From Planctomycetaceae bacterium (GTDB lineage: Bacteria; Planctomycetota; Planctomycetia; Pirellulales; UBA1268), in NCBI GenBank assembly GCA_021300535.1, contig JAJTED010000003.1:1-64000 (forward strand): a DNA stretch of 64,000 nt, in the 5' to 3' direction. The position numbers and the translations under genes were made by a program. Below are positions 42,281-50,321 of this stretch, one piece after another. Every line of letters starts with the position of its first letter. The first letter of the stretch is position 1. The notes beneath the pieces are model-generated. The model saw only the letters and a program-made list of their open reading frames with translations, searched no databases and was not told the origin of the DNA.

Positions 42281-42520
42281 CTCCCCGAGTAGGAACAGTG
42301 CGAATCGTTGTTTTCGCGGAGAATACGGCAAAGCCGGCTTGGACGTGACGTAAAAAGCGACGTAGGCCCGGAGTGCGCAGGGAACGGCACTACCCGGCAG
42401 GGAGCACCTTGGGGCTCGGTACCGCCTACGTCACGGGAACCTAGTCAGCGCGTGTACTCATCCAGAAGAACCCCTATCCGATGGGCCGAGGACGATGCGT
42501 TTTCGGGAATCGCCAGCCCG
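42281..42520 (+). repeat. tRNA-Asn-end repeat block 7 (GACGTA type) with start of the 420-bp repeat
   Basis: CTCCCCGAGTAGGA (14 bp of the tRNA end), the phased repeat GACGTA-AAAAGC-GACGTA (42347-42364), and then the first 150 or so bases of the 420-bp repeat seen at 23937 and 31545. It forms the boundary between the toxin-antitoxin array and the sulfide block. Confidence 0.8.
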
Positions 42521-42565
42521 TGGGCCGGCAACGACCGCGTCGTCCCGGGCTATTCCCGGGCTATC

Positions 42566-43993
42566 ATGAGCGATATGCCACCCCTGGAATACTTTCCCGT
42601 CATCGACGTCGGCCCGCTCATGAAGGGGCTCGTGATCGGCGGCCTGGGCATCTTCCACGTCTTTCTCGCCCAGTTCGCCATCGGCGGGGGCATGCTGCTC
42701 TGCTACCTGCAGTGGCTCCACATGCGGGGTGCTTGCCGGCTGGCCCGCCGATTCGCCGACGACTACTTCAAGGTGCTCGTGCTCGTGAGCTTCGTGCTCG
42801 GCGCCGTTACGGGCGTGGCGATGTGGTTTACGAGCATTCAGGTCAGCCCCCGCACGATCGCCACGATGGTGCGGGAGTTCCACTGGGTGTGGGCCACCGA
42901 GTGGACGTTCTTCTGCCTGGAGGTCGTGGCCGGGTATCTCTTCTACCGCTACGGGCCGCGGCTCACCGACCCGGCGCGGCTGCAGCTGCTCCTGCTCTAC
43001 TCGGGCGCCTCGTGGATGAGCCTGTTCTGGATCAACGGGATCCTGTCCTGGCAGCTGACCCCCGGCGGCTGGCTGGAATCGCACGACGTGTGGGCCGGGT
43101 TTTTCAATCCTGGATTCCTGCCCTCGCTCATTTTTCGCACGATCTCCGCGGCGGCGATCGCGGCGCTGGCAGCCTGCGTGCTCGTCAACGCGGTGGGGGG
43201 GTTTTCCCGCGAGGAGCGGCACGAGCTGGTGGCCGTGTGTGCCCGGCCGCTGGTCGCCATGCTGGCGATGCCGTTGGTGGGGGCCTGGTATCTGGCGACC
43301 ATGCCCGCCGACAGCCGCGGCTGGACGACGGGCGGCAGCGTGCCGATGACGCTGTTTCTCACGATGGCCGTGGGTAGTTCGACGCTTGTCGGCCTGTACG
43401 CGGTCGTGGCCATCCTGCGCCAGCGGTTGTGCGTCAACGGCGCCACCGCCACGCTGCTGCTGGCCCTGGCGTTCGCCGCCACGGCCGGGGGCGAGTTCGT
43501 GCGCGAAGGCGTGCGGAAGCCGTTCACGATTCGTGAGTATCTCTACTCCAACTCGATCGCCCGCGACGGGATCGGGCAGCTCCGGCAGAGGGGCTGTGCC
43601 ACCGACGACCCCTATCCGCTGCGGGATGCGGCGGCGTATCCCAACGCCCAGCTCGCCCTCGGCGCGAAGGTGTTTCGGGTCCAGTGCTCCGTGTGCCATA
43701 CGCTCGAGGGCATGAACGCCGTGTGCGAGCTGGCGGCGACCTGGTCGATCGACCAGCGGCGGCTCAACATCGCGCAGCTCCAGCGGACGAAGCCCTTCAT
43801 GCCGCCCTTCGCCGGCACGCCGGCGGAGGTCGAGGCGGTCGTGCAACTGATCGGCTGGATCCGGGCCGGCAGGCCTCCGGACTGGGAGGAGGCGCACGAT
43901 GCCGCGGTGCTCGCGCAGATCGGTCGCTGGCTCGACGAGGCGGGCACGGGCCCTGGTGACGCGCGACTTGCCGCAACGGGGCCACTGCGATGA
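42566..43993 (+). CDS. Cytochrome bd-like quinol oxidase subunit I with C-terminal cytochrome c domain
   Basis: 475 residues. Eight or nine hydrophobic helices contain LGIFHVFLAQFAIGGGML, FHWVWATEWTFFCLEVV (candidate haem-ligand region and conserved Glu), and LLYSGASWMSLFWINGIL. This is distantly CydA-like. EGVRKPFTIREYLYSN precedes a soluble cytochrome c domain with CSVCH (374-378) and PFMPPFAGTPAEVEAVVQL. The enzyme should reduce oxygen with electrons from quinol and/or haem c. The start ATG is 42566; 42575 is also possible. Subunit II overlaps by ATGA. It could serve as the electron outlet for the neighbouring sulfide:quinone oxidoreductase. Confidence 0.75.
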   Translation: MSDMPPLEYFPVIDVGPLMKGLVIGGLGIFHVFLAQFAIGGGMLLCYLQWLHMRGACRLARRFADDYFKVLVLVSFVLGAVTGVAMWFTSIQVSPRTIATMVREFHWVWATEWTFFCLEVVAGYLFYRYGPRLTDPARLQLLLLYSGASWMSLFWINGILSWQLTPGGWLESHDVWAGFFNPGFLPSLIFRTISAAAIAALAACVLVNAVGGFSREERHELVAVCARPLVAMLAMPLVGAWYLATMPADSRGWTTGGSVPMTLFLTMAVGSSTLVGLYAVVAILRQRLCVNGATATLLLALAFAATAGGEFVREGVRKPFTIREYLYSNSIARDGIGQLRQRGCATDDPYPLRDAAAYPNAQLALGAKVFRVQCSVCHTLEGMNAVCELAATWSIDQRRLNIAQLQRTKPFMPPFAGTPAEVEAVVQLIGWIRAGRPPDWEEAHDAAVLAQIGRWLDEAGTGPGDARLAATGPLR

Positions 43994-45123
43994 ACGCGGC
44001 CCTTCCCTTCGGCCTGCCCGGTGCCACCGCCTTCTATCTCGCGCTCTACCTGGCGACCTTCGTGGTGCACATGGTGTTCATGCACTACGTGCTGGCCGGA
44101 GCGACGTATCTCGCCTGCGGGCGGTTGCTGGGAAAAGCCCGCTGTGCGGCCTGTGAGTGGCAGGGGATCCTGCTCGACTGGCTGCCGTTTGCCACGGGGC
44201 TGGCCATCACGGCCGGAGTGGCACCGCTGTTGTTCGTCCAGATGCTCTACGGCCGGGAGTTCGCCACGGCCAATCTGCTGCTTTCGCATCGCTGGATGGC
44301 GATCCTGCCGGTGCTGATTGTCTGCTTCTACCTGCTCTACCTGCAAAAATCGGCCTGGATCAGCAGGCGCCAGTGGGTCTGGCGGCCGCTCGTCTCCGTC
44401 GCCGTTTGCGCAGGATTCCTGTTCATCGCCCTGAGCTGGACGGAGAATCACCTGCTCATGCTCGACCAGGCGGCGTGGCCGCGGCTGTATGAATCCGGAG
44501 GCCTGCGGTACGAATCCGCCGGCCTCCTGCCGCGGCTGGCCGCCTGGTTTTTCCTGGCATTTCCAAGCCTGGCGATCGAGCTGGCATGGCAGGGCAGGCT
44601 CACCGGCGTCGGCACCCACGCCGTCCCGCAGCCCACCGCGGCGGTGGCGGGGCTGTCGCCGGTGAGACGGCTGGCCCTGACGGCCGGTGCCGGGTTGGTC
44701 GGTTGCGTGACCGCTGCGGTGCTCTACTGGTCGACGCTTTCGGCTGCCGTCCGGGCCGCCGTGGCGGGGCCACTGGCCGGTCCGTGGCTGGCCATCCTCG
44801 GCGGGGCGGTGGCCGTGCAGGCAGCAGTCTGGTTCATTGCGGCGATCCGTGGCCGGCTGTCGTGGCCCCTGCTGGTCGCGGCGACCGCCGGCTGGATCGT
44901 CGGCCTCGTCGCCGTCGCGGTCGTTCGCGAAGCGATCCGCCTCACTGCCGTCGATCTTGCCGCGTCGGCCGCATCCCATGCCGCGGCGCTCCGGATCGGG
45001 GGATTGCCGGTATTCCTGGTGTTTGCGGTGCTCAACGCCGCAGCCATCATCTGGTGCATCTATCTCGTCCGCATGACGACACACTCGCCAATGAAGGACA
45101 AGGTCATCGATCGAGGCGGGTAG
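43990..45123 (+). CDS. Membrane subunit II of the bd-like oxidase
   Basis: 377 residues with about nine hydrophobic helices: FYLALYLATFVVHMVFMHYVL, LPFATGLAITAGVAPLLFVQ, LLLSHRWMAILPVLIVCFYL and AALRIGGLPVFLVFAVLNAA. The His residues in FVVHMVFMHYV and LLSHRW may be haem or quinone ligands. No haem c motif. It starts inside the stop of the subunit I gene (ATGA), so the two form one complex. I cannot match it confidently to CydB; it is recognised mainly by context. Confidence 0.65.
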   Translation: MNAALPFGLPGATAFYLALYLATFVVHMVFMHYVLAGATYLACGRLLGKARCAACEWQGILLDWLPFATGLAITAGVAPLLFVQMLYGREFATANLLLSHRWMAILPVLIVCFYLLYLQKSAWISRRQWVWRPLVSVAVCAGFLFIALSWTENHLLMLDQAAWPRLYESGGLRYESAGLLPRLAAWFFLAFPSLAIELAWQGRLTGVGTHAVPQPTAAVAGLSPVRRLALTAGAGLVGCVTAAVLYWSTLSAAVRAAVAGPLAGPWLAILGGAVAVQAAVWFIAAIRGRLSWPLLVAATAGWIVGLVAVAVVREAIRLTAVDLAASAASHAAALRIGGLPVFLVFAVLNAAAIIWCIYLVRMTTHSPMKDKVIDRGG

Positions 45124-45183
45124 TCGGGACGAAGGCACCTCGCGACGAAACGCCGCGGAGCATGCGAACGTCCCGCACGGGAT

Positions 45184-46371
45184 TCAGACCCTCCCGCGGA
45201 GCATGCCGTACCAGTAGAGCCGCGGCAGCACCTGTGTTTTCAGAAGCCACATGCTGTAGCGCTCCTTCGACTGGTCGATGGGAAACGATTCCTTCGGCTT
45301 GTTGTCGTAGTCGAACTCGGCGAGCACCATCCGGCCGTAGCCAGTGACCACCGGGCACGACGTGTAGCCGTCATAGGCCGCATCGCACGGCTTCCCCCCC
45401 ATTGCAGCAAGCAGGTTATGCACGAGCACCGGCGCCTGCTTGCGGATCGCGGCGCCGGTCTTCGAGGTGGGCAGGCCCGCCGCGTCGCCCAGGGCGAAGA
45501 CGTCGGGATAGGTCGGGTGTCGCAGCGTGAACTTGTCGGCCGCGCACCAGCCCTGCTCGTTGGCGAGCGGGCTGCGCTTGATCACGTCGGGGGCGCTCAT
45601 CGGCGGTGTCACATGGATCATGTCGTAGGAGACGACGCTCCGCTCGTGGGTGTCGAGATGCTCGAGGACCGCCTCGTGGGCGTCGGGTCGCAGTTCGACG
45701 AGATTCTGGCGGAACCGGGCGTCGATGCCTTTGCGGGCCACGACCTGCTCGAGCGTCTTGCGATACTTCTCCACCGCGAAGATCGCCTTGGCCGGGGAGG
45801 CGAACACGATCTGCGTGCGGTCGCGCACCCCCTGGCGTCGAAACGCGTCATCGGCGAGATACATGATCTTTTGGGGCGCGCCGCCGCACTTCACGGCCGT
45901 GTTGGGCACGGTGAAGAGGGCCGTGCCTCCTTTGAAGCCGCGGATCGTCTCCCAGGTGTAGGCGACGTGCTCGAAGGAATAGTTGCTGCAGATGCCGCGG
46001 GTGCCGATGCCCCCGGCGAGGCCCGGGATCGCCGTCCAGTCGATCTGGATGCCCAAGGCGACGACGAGCCAATCGTAGGTGAGCCGTCGGCCCGAGGCCG
46101 TGGCGACCGCCTTCTGGTCGGGCAGGATCTCGGTCACGCGGTCCCGGATCCAGTCGACCCCGGCGGGGATGAAGTCGGCCTCCTGGCGGCGACTGGCCTC
46201 CGGCGGGAAAACGCCGGCCCCCACGAGCGTCCAGAGCGGCTGGTAGAAGTGGCTCTCGGAGGGCTCGACGATCCCGATGTCGAGGCGGGCGGCGGCCCTC
46301 CGCAGCCGGGCGGCCACGGTGATTCCGGCGGTGCCGCCCCCAAGAATAAGGACGCGATGGTGGTCAGGCAT
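45184..46371 (-). CDS. sqr: Type II sulfide:quinone oxidoreductase
   Basis: 395 residues. VLILGGGTAGITVAARLRR is the FAD Rossmann motif; YQPLWTLVGAGVFPPEASRR, SNYSFEHVAYTWETIRGFK, FTVPNTAVKCGGAPQKIMYL and YDGYTSCPVVTGYGRMVLAE carry the two redox cysteines in the positions of type II (human SQOR-like) enzymes. It oxidises sulfide to a persulfide and reduces quinone at the inner membrane. No N-terminal signal. It is divergent from an ArsR-type regulator, and downstream of it, on the other strand, sits the bd-like oxidase. Confidence 0.93.
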   Translation of the reverse strand: MPDHHRVLILGGGTAGITVAARLRRAAARLDIGIVEPSESHFYQPLWTLVGAGVFPPEASRRQEADFIPAGVDWIRDRVTEILPDQKAVATASGRRLTYDWLVVALGIQIDWTAIPGLAGGIGTRGICSNYSFEHVAYTWETIRGFKGGTALFTVPNTAVKCGGAPQKIMYLADDAFRRQGVRDRTQIVFASPAKAIFAVEKYRKTLEQVVARKGIDARFRQNLVELRPDAHEAVLEHLDTHERSVVSYDMIHVTPPMSAPDVIKRSPLANEQGWCAADKFTLRHPTYPDVFALGDAAGLPTSKTGAAIRKQAPVLVHNLLAAMGGKPCDAAYDGYTSCPVVTGYGRMVLAEFDYDNKPKESFPIDQSKERYSMWLLKTQVLPRLYWYGMLRGRV

Positions 46372-46396
46372 GGCTGTCGATGCTCCGTTGGGATAC

Positions 46397-46413
46397 GTCG
46401 AGTATATATCGAC
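46397..46413. promoter_or_regulatory. Inverted repeat near the sqr start
   Basis: GTCGA and TCGAC flank GTATATA, 26 bases before the sqr ATG. It could be a second operator site for the ArsR-type regulator or part of the sqr promoter (AT-rich centre). Confidence 0.4.
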
Positions 46414-46460
46414 TCATCGCGATATTTCCATTACTGTTGTGGCCCCGCTGGAAAAACTCA

Positions 46461-46488
46461 TTGACACATCGGAATGTTCCGATATGAT
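46461..46488 (+). promoter_or_regulatory. Sigma-70-type promoter with operator in the spacer, before the ArsR-type gene
   Basis: TTGACA (46461-46466) and TATGAT (46483-46488) are 16 bases apart. The spacer contains the perfect palindrome ATCGGAATGTTCCGAT (46468-46483). A repressor dimer bound there would block RNA polymerase, and the first gene read is the ArsR-type regulator itself, so autoregulation is likely. It may also affect the divergent sqr gene. Confidence 0.75.
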
Positions 46489-46554
46489 TCCCAGGCGCTG
46501 GGAGTTCCGGCGCGAGTTCAGGCCCCCCAGCCCGCCACCGTCAGAGCCGTGGTC

Positions 46555-46908
46555 ATGGTCGACACGAAGCGCAAACCCGCCCGTCCGCCGAAGCTCACGA
46601 GCCTCGAAAACCTGGGCCAGGCGGCCGAATGCCTGAAGACCCTCGCCCATCCCCACCGGCTCCGCATCGTGCAGATGCTGCTCGGCGGCCGCTACACGGT
46701 GGGCGAATTGGCCGAGGCTTGCGAGATTCCGAGCCACATGGCTTCCGAGCACCTGCGGCTGATGCAGCGGTGCGGCTTCCTCGACGTGGAGAAGGAGGGG
46801 CGGTGTGTCTATTACACGATCGCCGAGCCCCACCTCGCCAGCATCATGGCCTGCATCGAGTCCCGCTTCGGCGGCCCGAAGTCCCAGCGAACCGGGGTGT
46901 CCACCTAG
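46555..46908 (+). CDS. ArsR-family regulator (BigR/SqrR-like sulfide sensor candidate)
   Basis: 117 residues from the ATG at 46555. The winged helix reads CLKTLAHPHRLRIVQMLLGG, VGELAEACEIPSHMASEHLR, LMQRCGFLDVEKEGR and VYYTIAEPHLASIMACIES. Cysteines at 56, 73, 84 and 100 allow a persulfide-sensing disulfide or tetrasulfide pair such as in SqrR/BigR, but I cannot assign the pair. Divergent from sqr, followed by rhodanese and persulfide dioxygenase genes: most likely the local repressor that releases when sulfide or persulfide accumulates. Confidence 0.85.
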   Translation: MVDTKRKPARPPKLTSLENLGQAAECLKTLAHPHRLRIVQMLLGGRYTVGELAEACEIPSHMASEHLRLMQRCGFLDVEKEGRCVYYTIAEPHLASIMACIESRFGGPKSQRTGVST

Positions 46909-47010
46909 GCGTCGTGCCGCTACGGTCCCGCTGCCGGTTTCAAAACGTATCGTAATATCACGACACCGCGACTCAAGTGATTCGTTCCTGACCCCACGGA
47001 GGATGATTTC

Positions 47011-47970
47011 ATGGTTGCCACGATTTCCCCGACGACGCTCGCCGATCTTCGCCGCAAGGGCGACAAGTTGACCCTCATCGACGTCCGCACGCCCGCCGAG
47101 TTCGGCGAGGTGCATGTCGATTTCGCCCACAACATCCCGCTCGACCGGCTCGATGCACAGGCCGTGACGTCGCTCGCAGGCAGTGGGCCCGTGTACTTCG
47201 TCTGCAAGTCGGGCACCCGCAGTCAGAAGGCCTGCGAAAAGCTGCTCGCCGCGGGCATCAAGGACGTGGTCAGTGTCGAAGGGGGCACGGCCGCCTGCGA
47301 GGCTGCCGGGGTGCCGGTCGTCCGCGGCCGCAAGGTGATGTCGCTCGAACGGCAGGTGCGGATCGCCGCCGGCGCGCTCGTCGCCGTCGGTGCGGCGCTG
47401 GCCGCCTTCGGCCCGGAATCGCCGGTCAACTGGCAGGCGATCGGCGCGGGCTTGGCCGGCTTCGTGGGCTGCGGCCTCGTGTTCGCCGGGATCACCGATA
47501 CCTGCGGCATGGCGATGCTGATCGCCCGTATGCCGTGGAACCAGGCGTCGGGTGGGGCCTGCCGTACGGCCACGACCTGTTCCCGCGCCATCCTGCTCGG
47601 GCTCGTGCTCGGAGCGGCGTCCGGCACTGCGGTCGCCGAGCACACGAAGGACTCGCTCGACGTCGTGAAGCAGGCCGTGCGCGAGCAGAAAGCGGTGATC
47701 ATCGACGTGCGCGAGCCGGATGAGTGGCAGCAGGGACATCTGGCCGGGGCCGGCCTGCTTCCGTTGAGCGTGCTCGAGCGCGGCGTGCCCCCGCAGGAAC
47801 TCGCGAAGACCCTGCCCAAGGACAAGGTCATCTACTGCTACTGCCTCGCGGGCGGCCGCTGCGCCGAGGCCGCCGCGATCCTCAAGCCGCTCGGGTACGA
47901 CGTCCGGGCGATCAAGCCCGGCTATCCGCAGCTCGTGAAGGCCGGCTTTCCTGCCGTCGTCGGCAAGTGA
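47011..47970 (+). CDS. Rhodanese - DUF2892 membrane - rhodanese fusion protein
   Basis: 319 residues. Residues 1-105 form a rhodanese with active Cys65 (YFVCKSGTRS). Two hydrophobic helices (114-133 and 143-165) with CGMAMLIARMPWNQ match DUF2892. Residues 190-210 (SRAILLGLVLGAASGTAVAE) look like a former signal peptide, followed by a second rhodanese with CYCLAGGRC (276-284, Cys278 in the active position). The chain may place one rhodanese in the cytoplasm and one in the periplasm. It would move persulfide sulfur between SQR and downstream acceptors. Confidence 0.87.
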   Translation: MVATISPTTLADLRRKGDKLTLIDVRTPAEFGEVHVDFAHNIPLDRLDAQAVTSLAGSGPVYFVCKSGTRSQKACEKLLAAGIKDVVSVEGGTAACEAAGVPVVRGRKVMSLERQVRIAAGALVAVGAALAAFGPESPVNWQAIGAGLAGFVGCGLVFAGITDTCGMAMLIARMPWNQASGGACRTATTCSRAILLGLVLGAASGTAVAEHTKDSLDVVKQAVREQKAVIIDVREPDEWQQGHLAGAGLLPLSVLERGVPPQELAKTLPKDKVIYCYCLAGGRCAEAAAILKPLGYDVRAIKPGYPQLVKAGFPAVVGK

Positions 47971-48013
47971 CGCGCCGGCTACCCGTTCCCCCAACATCAC
48001 TGGAGACATCGCC

Positions 48014-49417
48014 ATGAAGATCCAGCAGTATTACCTCGCATGCCTGTCGCACGCGTCGTACATGATCACCGACGAGAAGACGAAGACGGCCGCGGTGGTC
48101 GATCCCCAGCGCGACATCGATCAATACCTCGCCGACGCCAAGGCCGGCGGGTACACGATCAAGCACGTCTTCCTCACGCACTTCCACGCCGACTTCATCG
48201 CCGGGCACATCGAGCTGCGCGACAAGGCCGGGGCGACGATCCACCTCGGCCGGCAGGCGGAGGCGGAATTCGAATGCGTCCACATGAAGGACGGTGACAT
48301 CGTCGAGTTCGGCGACGTGAAGCTTGAGATCATGGAGACGCCGGGCCACACGCCGGAAGGCATCTCGATCCTCGTCTACGACCTGGCGAAGAGCCGCACC
48401 GAGCCGCTGGCCGTGCTCACCGGCGACACGCTCTTCATCGGCGATGTGGGCCGGCCCGACCTGCTGGCGAGCATCGGCGTGACCGCCGACGAACTGGCCG
48501 ACATGCTCTACGACAGCATCACCAACAAGCTTGTGAAGCTGCCCGACGCCACGCTCGTCTATCCGGCCCACGGGGCGGGCAGCATGTGCGGCAAGAGCCT
48601 GTCGAAGGAGACGGTCTCCACAATCGGCGAGCAGAAGAAGTTCAATTACGCCCTCCAGCCGATGAGCCGCGAGGCGTTCAAGGCGATCGTCACGGCTGAC
48701 CAACCGGAGGCGCCGGACTACTTCGTGCACGACGCGATTCTCAACCGCAAGGAGCGGGCATCGCTCGGCGCGGCGATGGAGAAGACACTCAAGCCGCTGT
48801 CGCTCGACGAGGTGCTCGCGCTCGAAAAGTCGGACGGCCAGCTGCTCGACGTCCGCGACGGCATCGACTTCGAAGGGGGGCACCTGAAGGGATCCCTCAA
48901 CATCGCCTTGAACGGCAAGTATGCGACCTGGGCGGGATCGATGCTCTCTCATGACAGGCCGATCGTCGTGATCGCCGAGGAAGGTGGCGAGGAAGAAGCC
49001 GTGATGCGGCTCGGCCGGATCGGCTTCGACAACGTTGCGGGCTACCTCGCCGGCGGCATGAACGCCCTGGCAAAGCGAGACGATCTCGTGGAGCGGACGG
49101 CGCGGATCACCGCGCCGGCCCTCGGCGAATGGCTCGCCGGAAAGCGGCCCGACGCCGGTGCGGCGCCGATCGTCGTGGACGTGCGGAGCGAGGCGGAGCA
49201 TGCAGGCGGGCATATCGCAGGGAGCCTCAACATCCCGCTCACGCATCTCGACGAACGAATGAGTGAGATCCCGGCCGGCCGGCCCGTGGCCGTGCACTGT
49301 GAAGGAGGCTACCGCTCCGCGATCGCCGCAAGCCTGCTGCAGAAGCTGGGCCGCCGTGACGTGCACGACATCGTGGGCGGTTACAAGGCCTGGCTCGCCG
49401 CGAAGCTCCCCGCATGA
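48014..49417 (+). CDS. Persulfide dioxygenase - rhodanese fusion (CstB-like)
   Basis: 467 residues. The N-terminal metallo-beta-lactamase domain has THFHADFIAGH (His56, His58, Asp60 and next His), METPGHTPEGIS and LTGDTLFIGDVGRPDL, as in persulfide dioxygenases (ETHE1/CstB), which oxidise glutathione or other persulfide to sulfite. Then comes a rhodanese-like domain with no active Cys (VVIAEEGGEEEAVM), and a C-terminal active rhodanese (PVAVHCEGGYRSA). This order matches CstB, which makes thiosulfate. Its stop overlaps the TauE gene (ATGA). Confidence 0.92.
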   Translation: MKIQQYYLACLSHASYMITDEKTKTAAVVDPQRDIDQYLADAKAGGYTIKHVFLTHFHADFIAGHIELRDKAGATIHLGRQAEAEFECVHMKDGDIVEFGDVKLEIMETPGHTPEGISILVYDLAKSRTEPLAVLTGDTLFIGDVGRPDLLASIGVTADELADMLYDSITNKLVKLPDATLVYPAHGAGSMCGKSLSKETVSTIGEQKKFNYALQPMSREAFKAIVTADQPEAPDYFVHDAILNRKERASLGAAMEKTLKPLSLDEVLALEKSDGQLLDVRDGIDFEGGHLKGSLNIALNGKYATWAGSMLSHDRPIVVIAEEGGEEEAVMRLGRIGFDNVAGYLAGGMNALAKRDDLVERTARITAPALGEWLAGKRPDAGAAPIVVDVRSEAEHAGGHIAGSLNIPLTHLDERMSEIPAGRPVAVHCEGGYRSAIAASLLQKLGRRDVHDIVGGYKAWLAAKLPA

Positions 49418-50292
49418 TCGCCTCCCTCCTGGCGACCATCGACGCCGTTGCGGTCACGACTCCCCCCACGTGGGCAGCGGCGGCGTCGGTGGCGGCCGGT
49501 GGCATCGTCGGCCTGTCGCTCGGCCTCACCGGCGGCGGCGGCGCGATCTTCGCCGTGCCGCTGCTCGTCTACTGGATCGGCGTCGATCCGCGGACGGCCG
49601 TGAGCATCTCGCTCGTCACGGTGGCGGCGACGGCGCTCTTCGGTGCAGTCGAGCGGTGGTGGTATGGCCAGGTCGAAGTTCGCACGGGGCTGCTCTTCGC
49701 GGCGGCTGGGATGCTGACCGCTCCGGCCGGCAGCTGGCTCGGCGGGCACGTGCCGCCGCAGACACTCATGGCCGCGTTTGCGGGACTCATGCTGCTGATC
49801 GCCGCCAGGATGTGGCGCAAGGCGGCGGATCGCACCGAGAGGGCGGCGGCCGGGGTGTTTGCCACGGGGGTCGGCCCGACCTGCAGTCGCGATGCCGAGG
49901 GCCGGCTGCGGATGACCACGCGCTGCTTCGTGCTCCTCACGCTCGTCGGGCTCTTGGTCGGGCTGCTCTCCGGCCTGTTCGGTGTCGGGGGCGGGTTCCT
50001 GATCGTGCCGGCGCTCGTCGCCTTCGCCACGATGGACGTGTTTCGCGCGGTCGGCACGTCGCTCTTCGTGATGACGCTCGTGGGCGCCGCGGCCGTAGCC
50101 GCCCAGGTTGCCGCCGGTCGCAGCATTCCGCTCGACATCGCCGGCAGCTTCGTGGGGGGCGGTGTCCCCGCCCTGTTCGTCGGCTCGTGGATCGGCCGCA
50201 AGATCGGCGGCCCGACGCTCGCCCGTGTGTTCGCCGTGGCGATCGTCATCGTCGCGGCCTTCATCATCTTCAAGACGTTCCTTCGCTTCTGA
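49414..50292 (+). CDS. TauE/SafE family sulfur-anion exporter
   Basis: 292 residues and eight or so hydrophobic helices. VGLSLGLTGGGGAIFAVPLL near the start and LLSGLFGVGGGFLIVPALV in the second half are the paired TauE/SafE signatures. Family members export sulfite, sulfoacetate or thiosulfate. It is translationally coupled (ATGA) to the persulfide dioxygenase, so it probably removes sulfite or thiosulfate made from sulfide. Confidence 0.93.
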   Translation: MIASLLATIDAVAVTTPPTWAAAASVAAGGIVGLSLGLTGGGGAIFAVPLLVYWIGVDPRTAVSISLVTVAATALFGAVERWWYGQVEVRTGLLFAAAGMLTAPAGSWLGGHVPPQTLMAAFAGLMLLIAARMWRKAADRTERAAAGVFATGVGPTCSRDAEGRLRMTTRCFVLLTLVGLLVGLLSGLFGVGGGFLIVPALVAFATMDVFRAVGTSLFVMTLVGAAAVAAQVAAGRSIPLDIAGSFVGGGVPALFVGSWIGRKIGGPTLARVFAVAIVIVAAFIIFKTFLRF

Positions 50293-50321
50293 TCGCCTCG
50301 TATCCCCAGGAGAGAACACTG

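Noticed and set aside
27049-42294. The tRNA-like repeats as additional tRNA genes
   Set aside because: Only the 3' 14-18 bases match; no D arm or anticodon arm follows.
26886-42364. The phased direct repeats as a CRISPR array
   Set aside because: Units are 6-12 bases, at most three in a row, without unique spacers and with no cas genes nearby.
42308-42565. An 86-residue N-terminal extension of the bd-like oxidase
   Set aside because: It reads through the dispersed repeat and has no membrane or signal features; the ATG at 42566 fits better.
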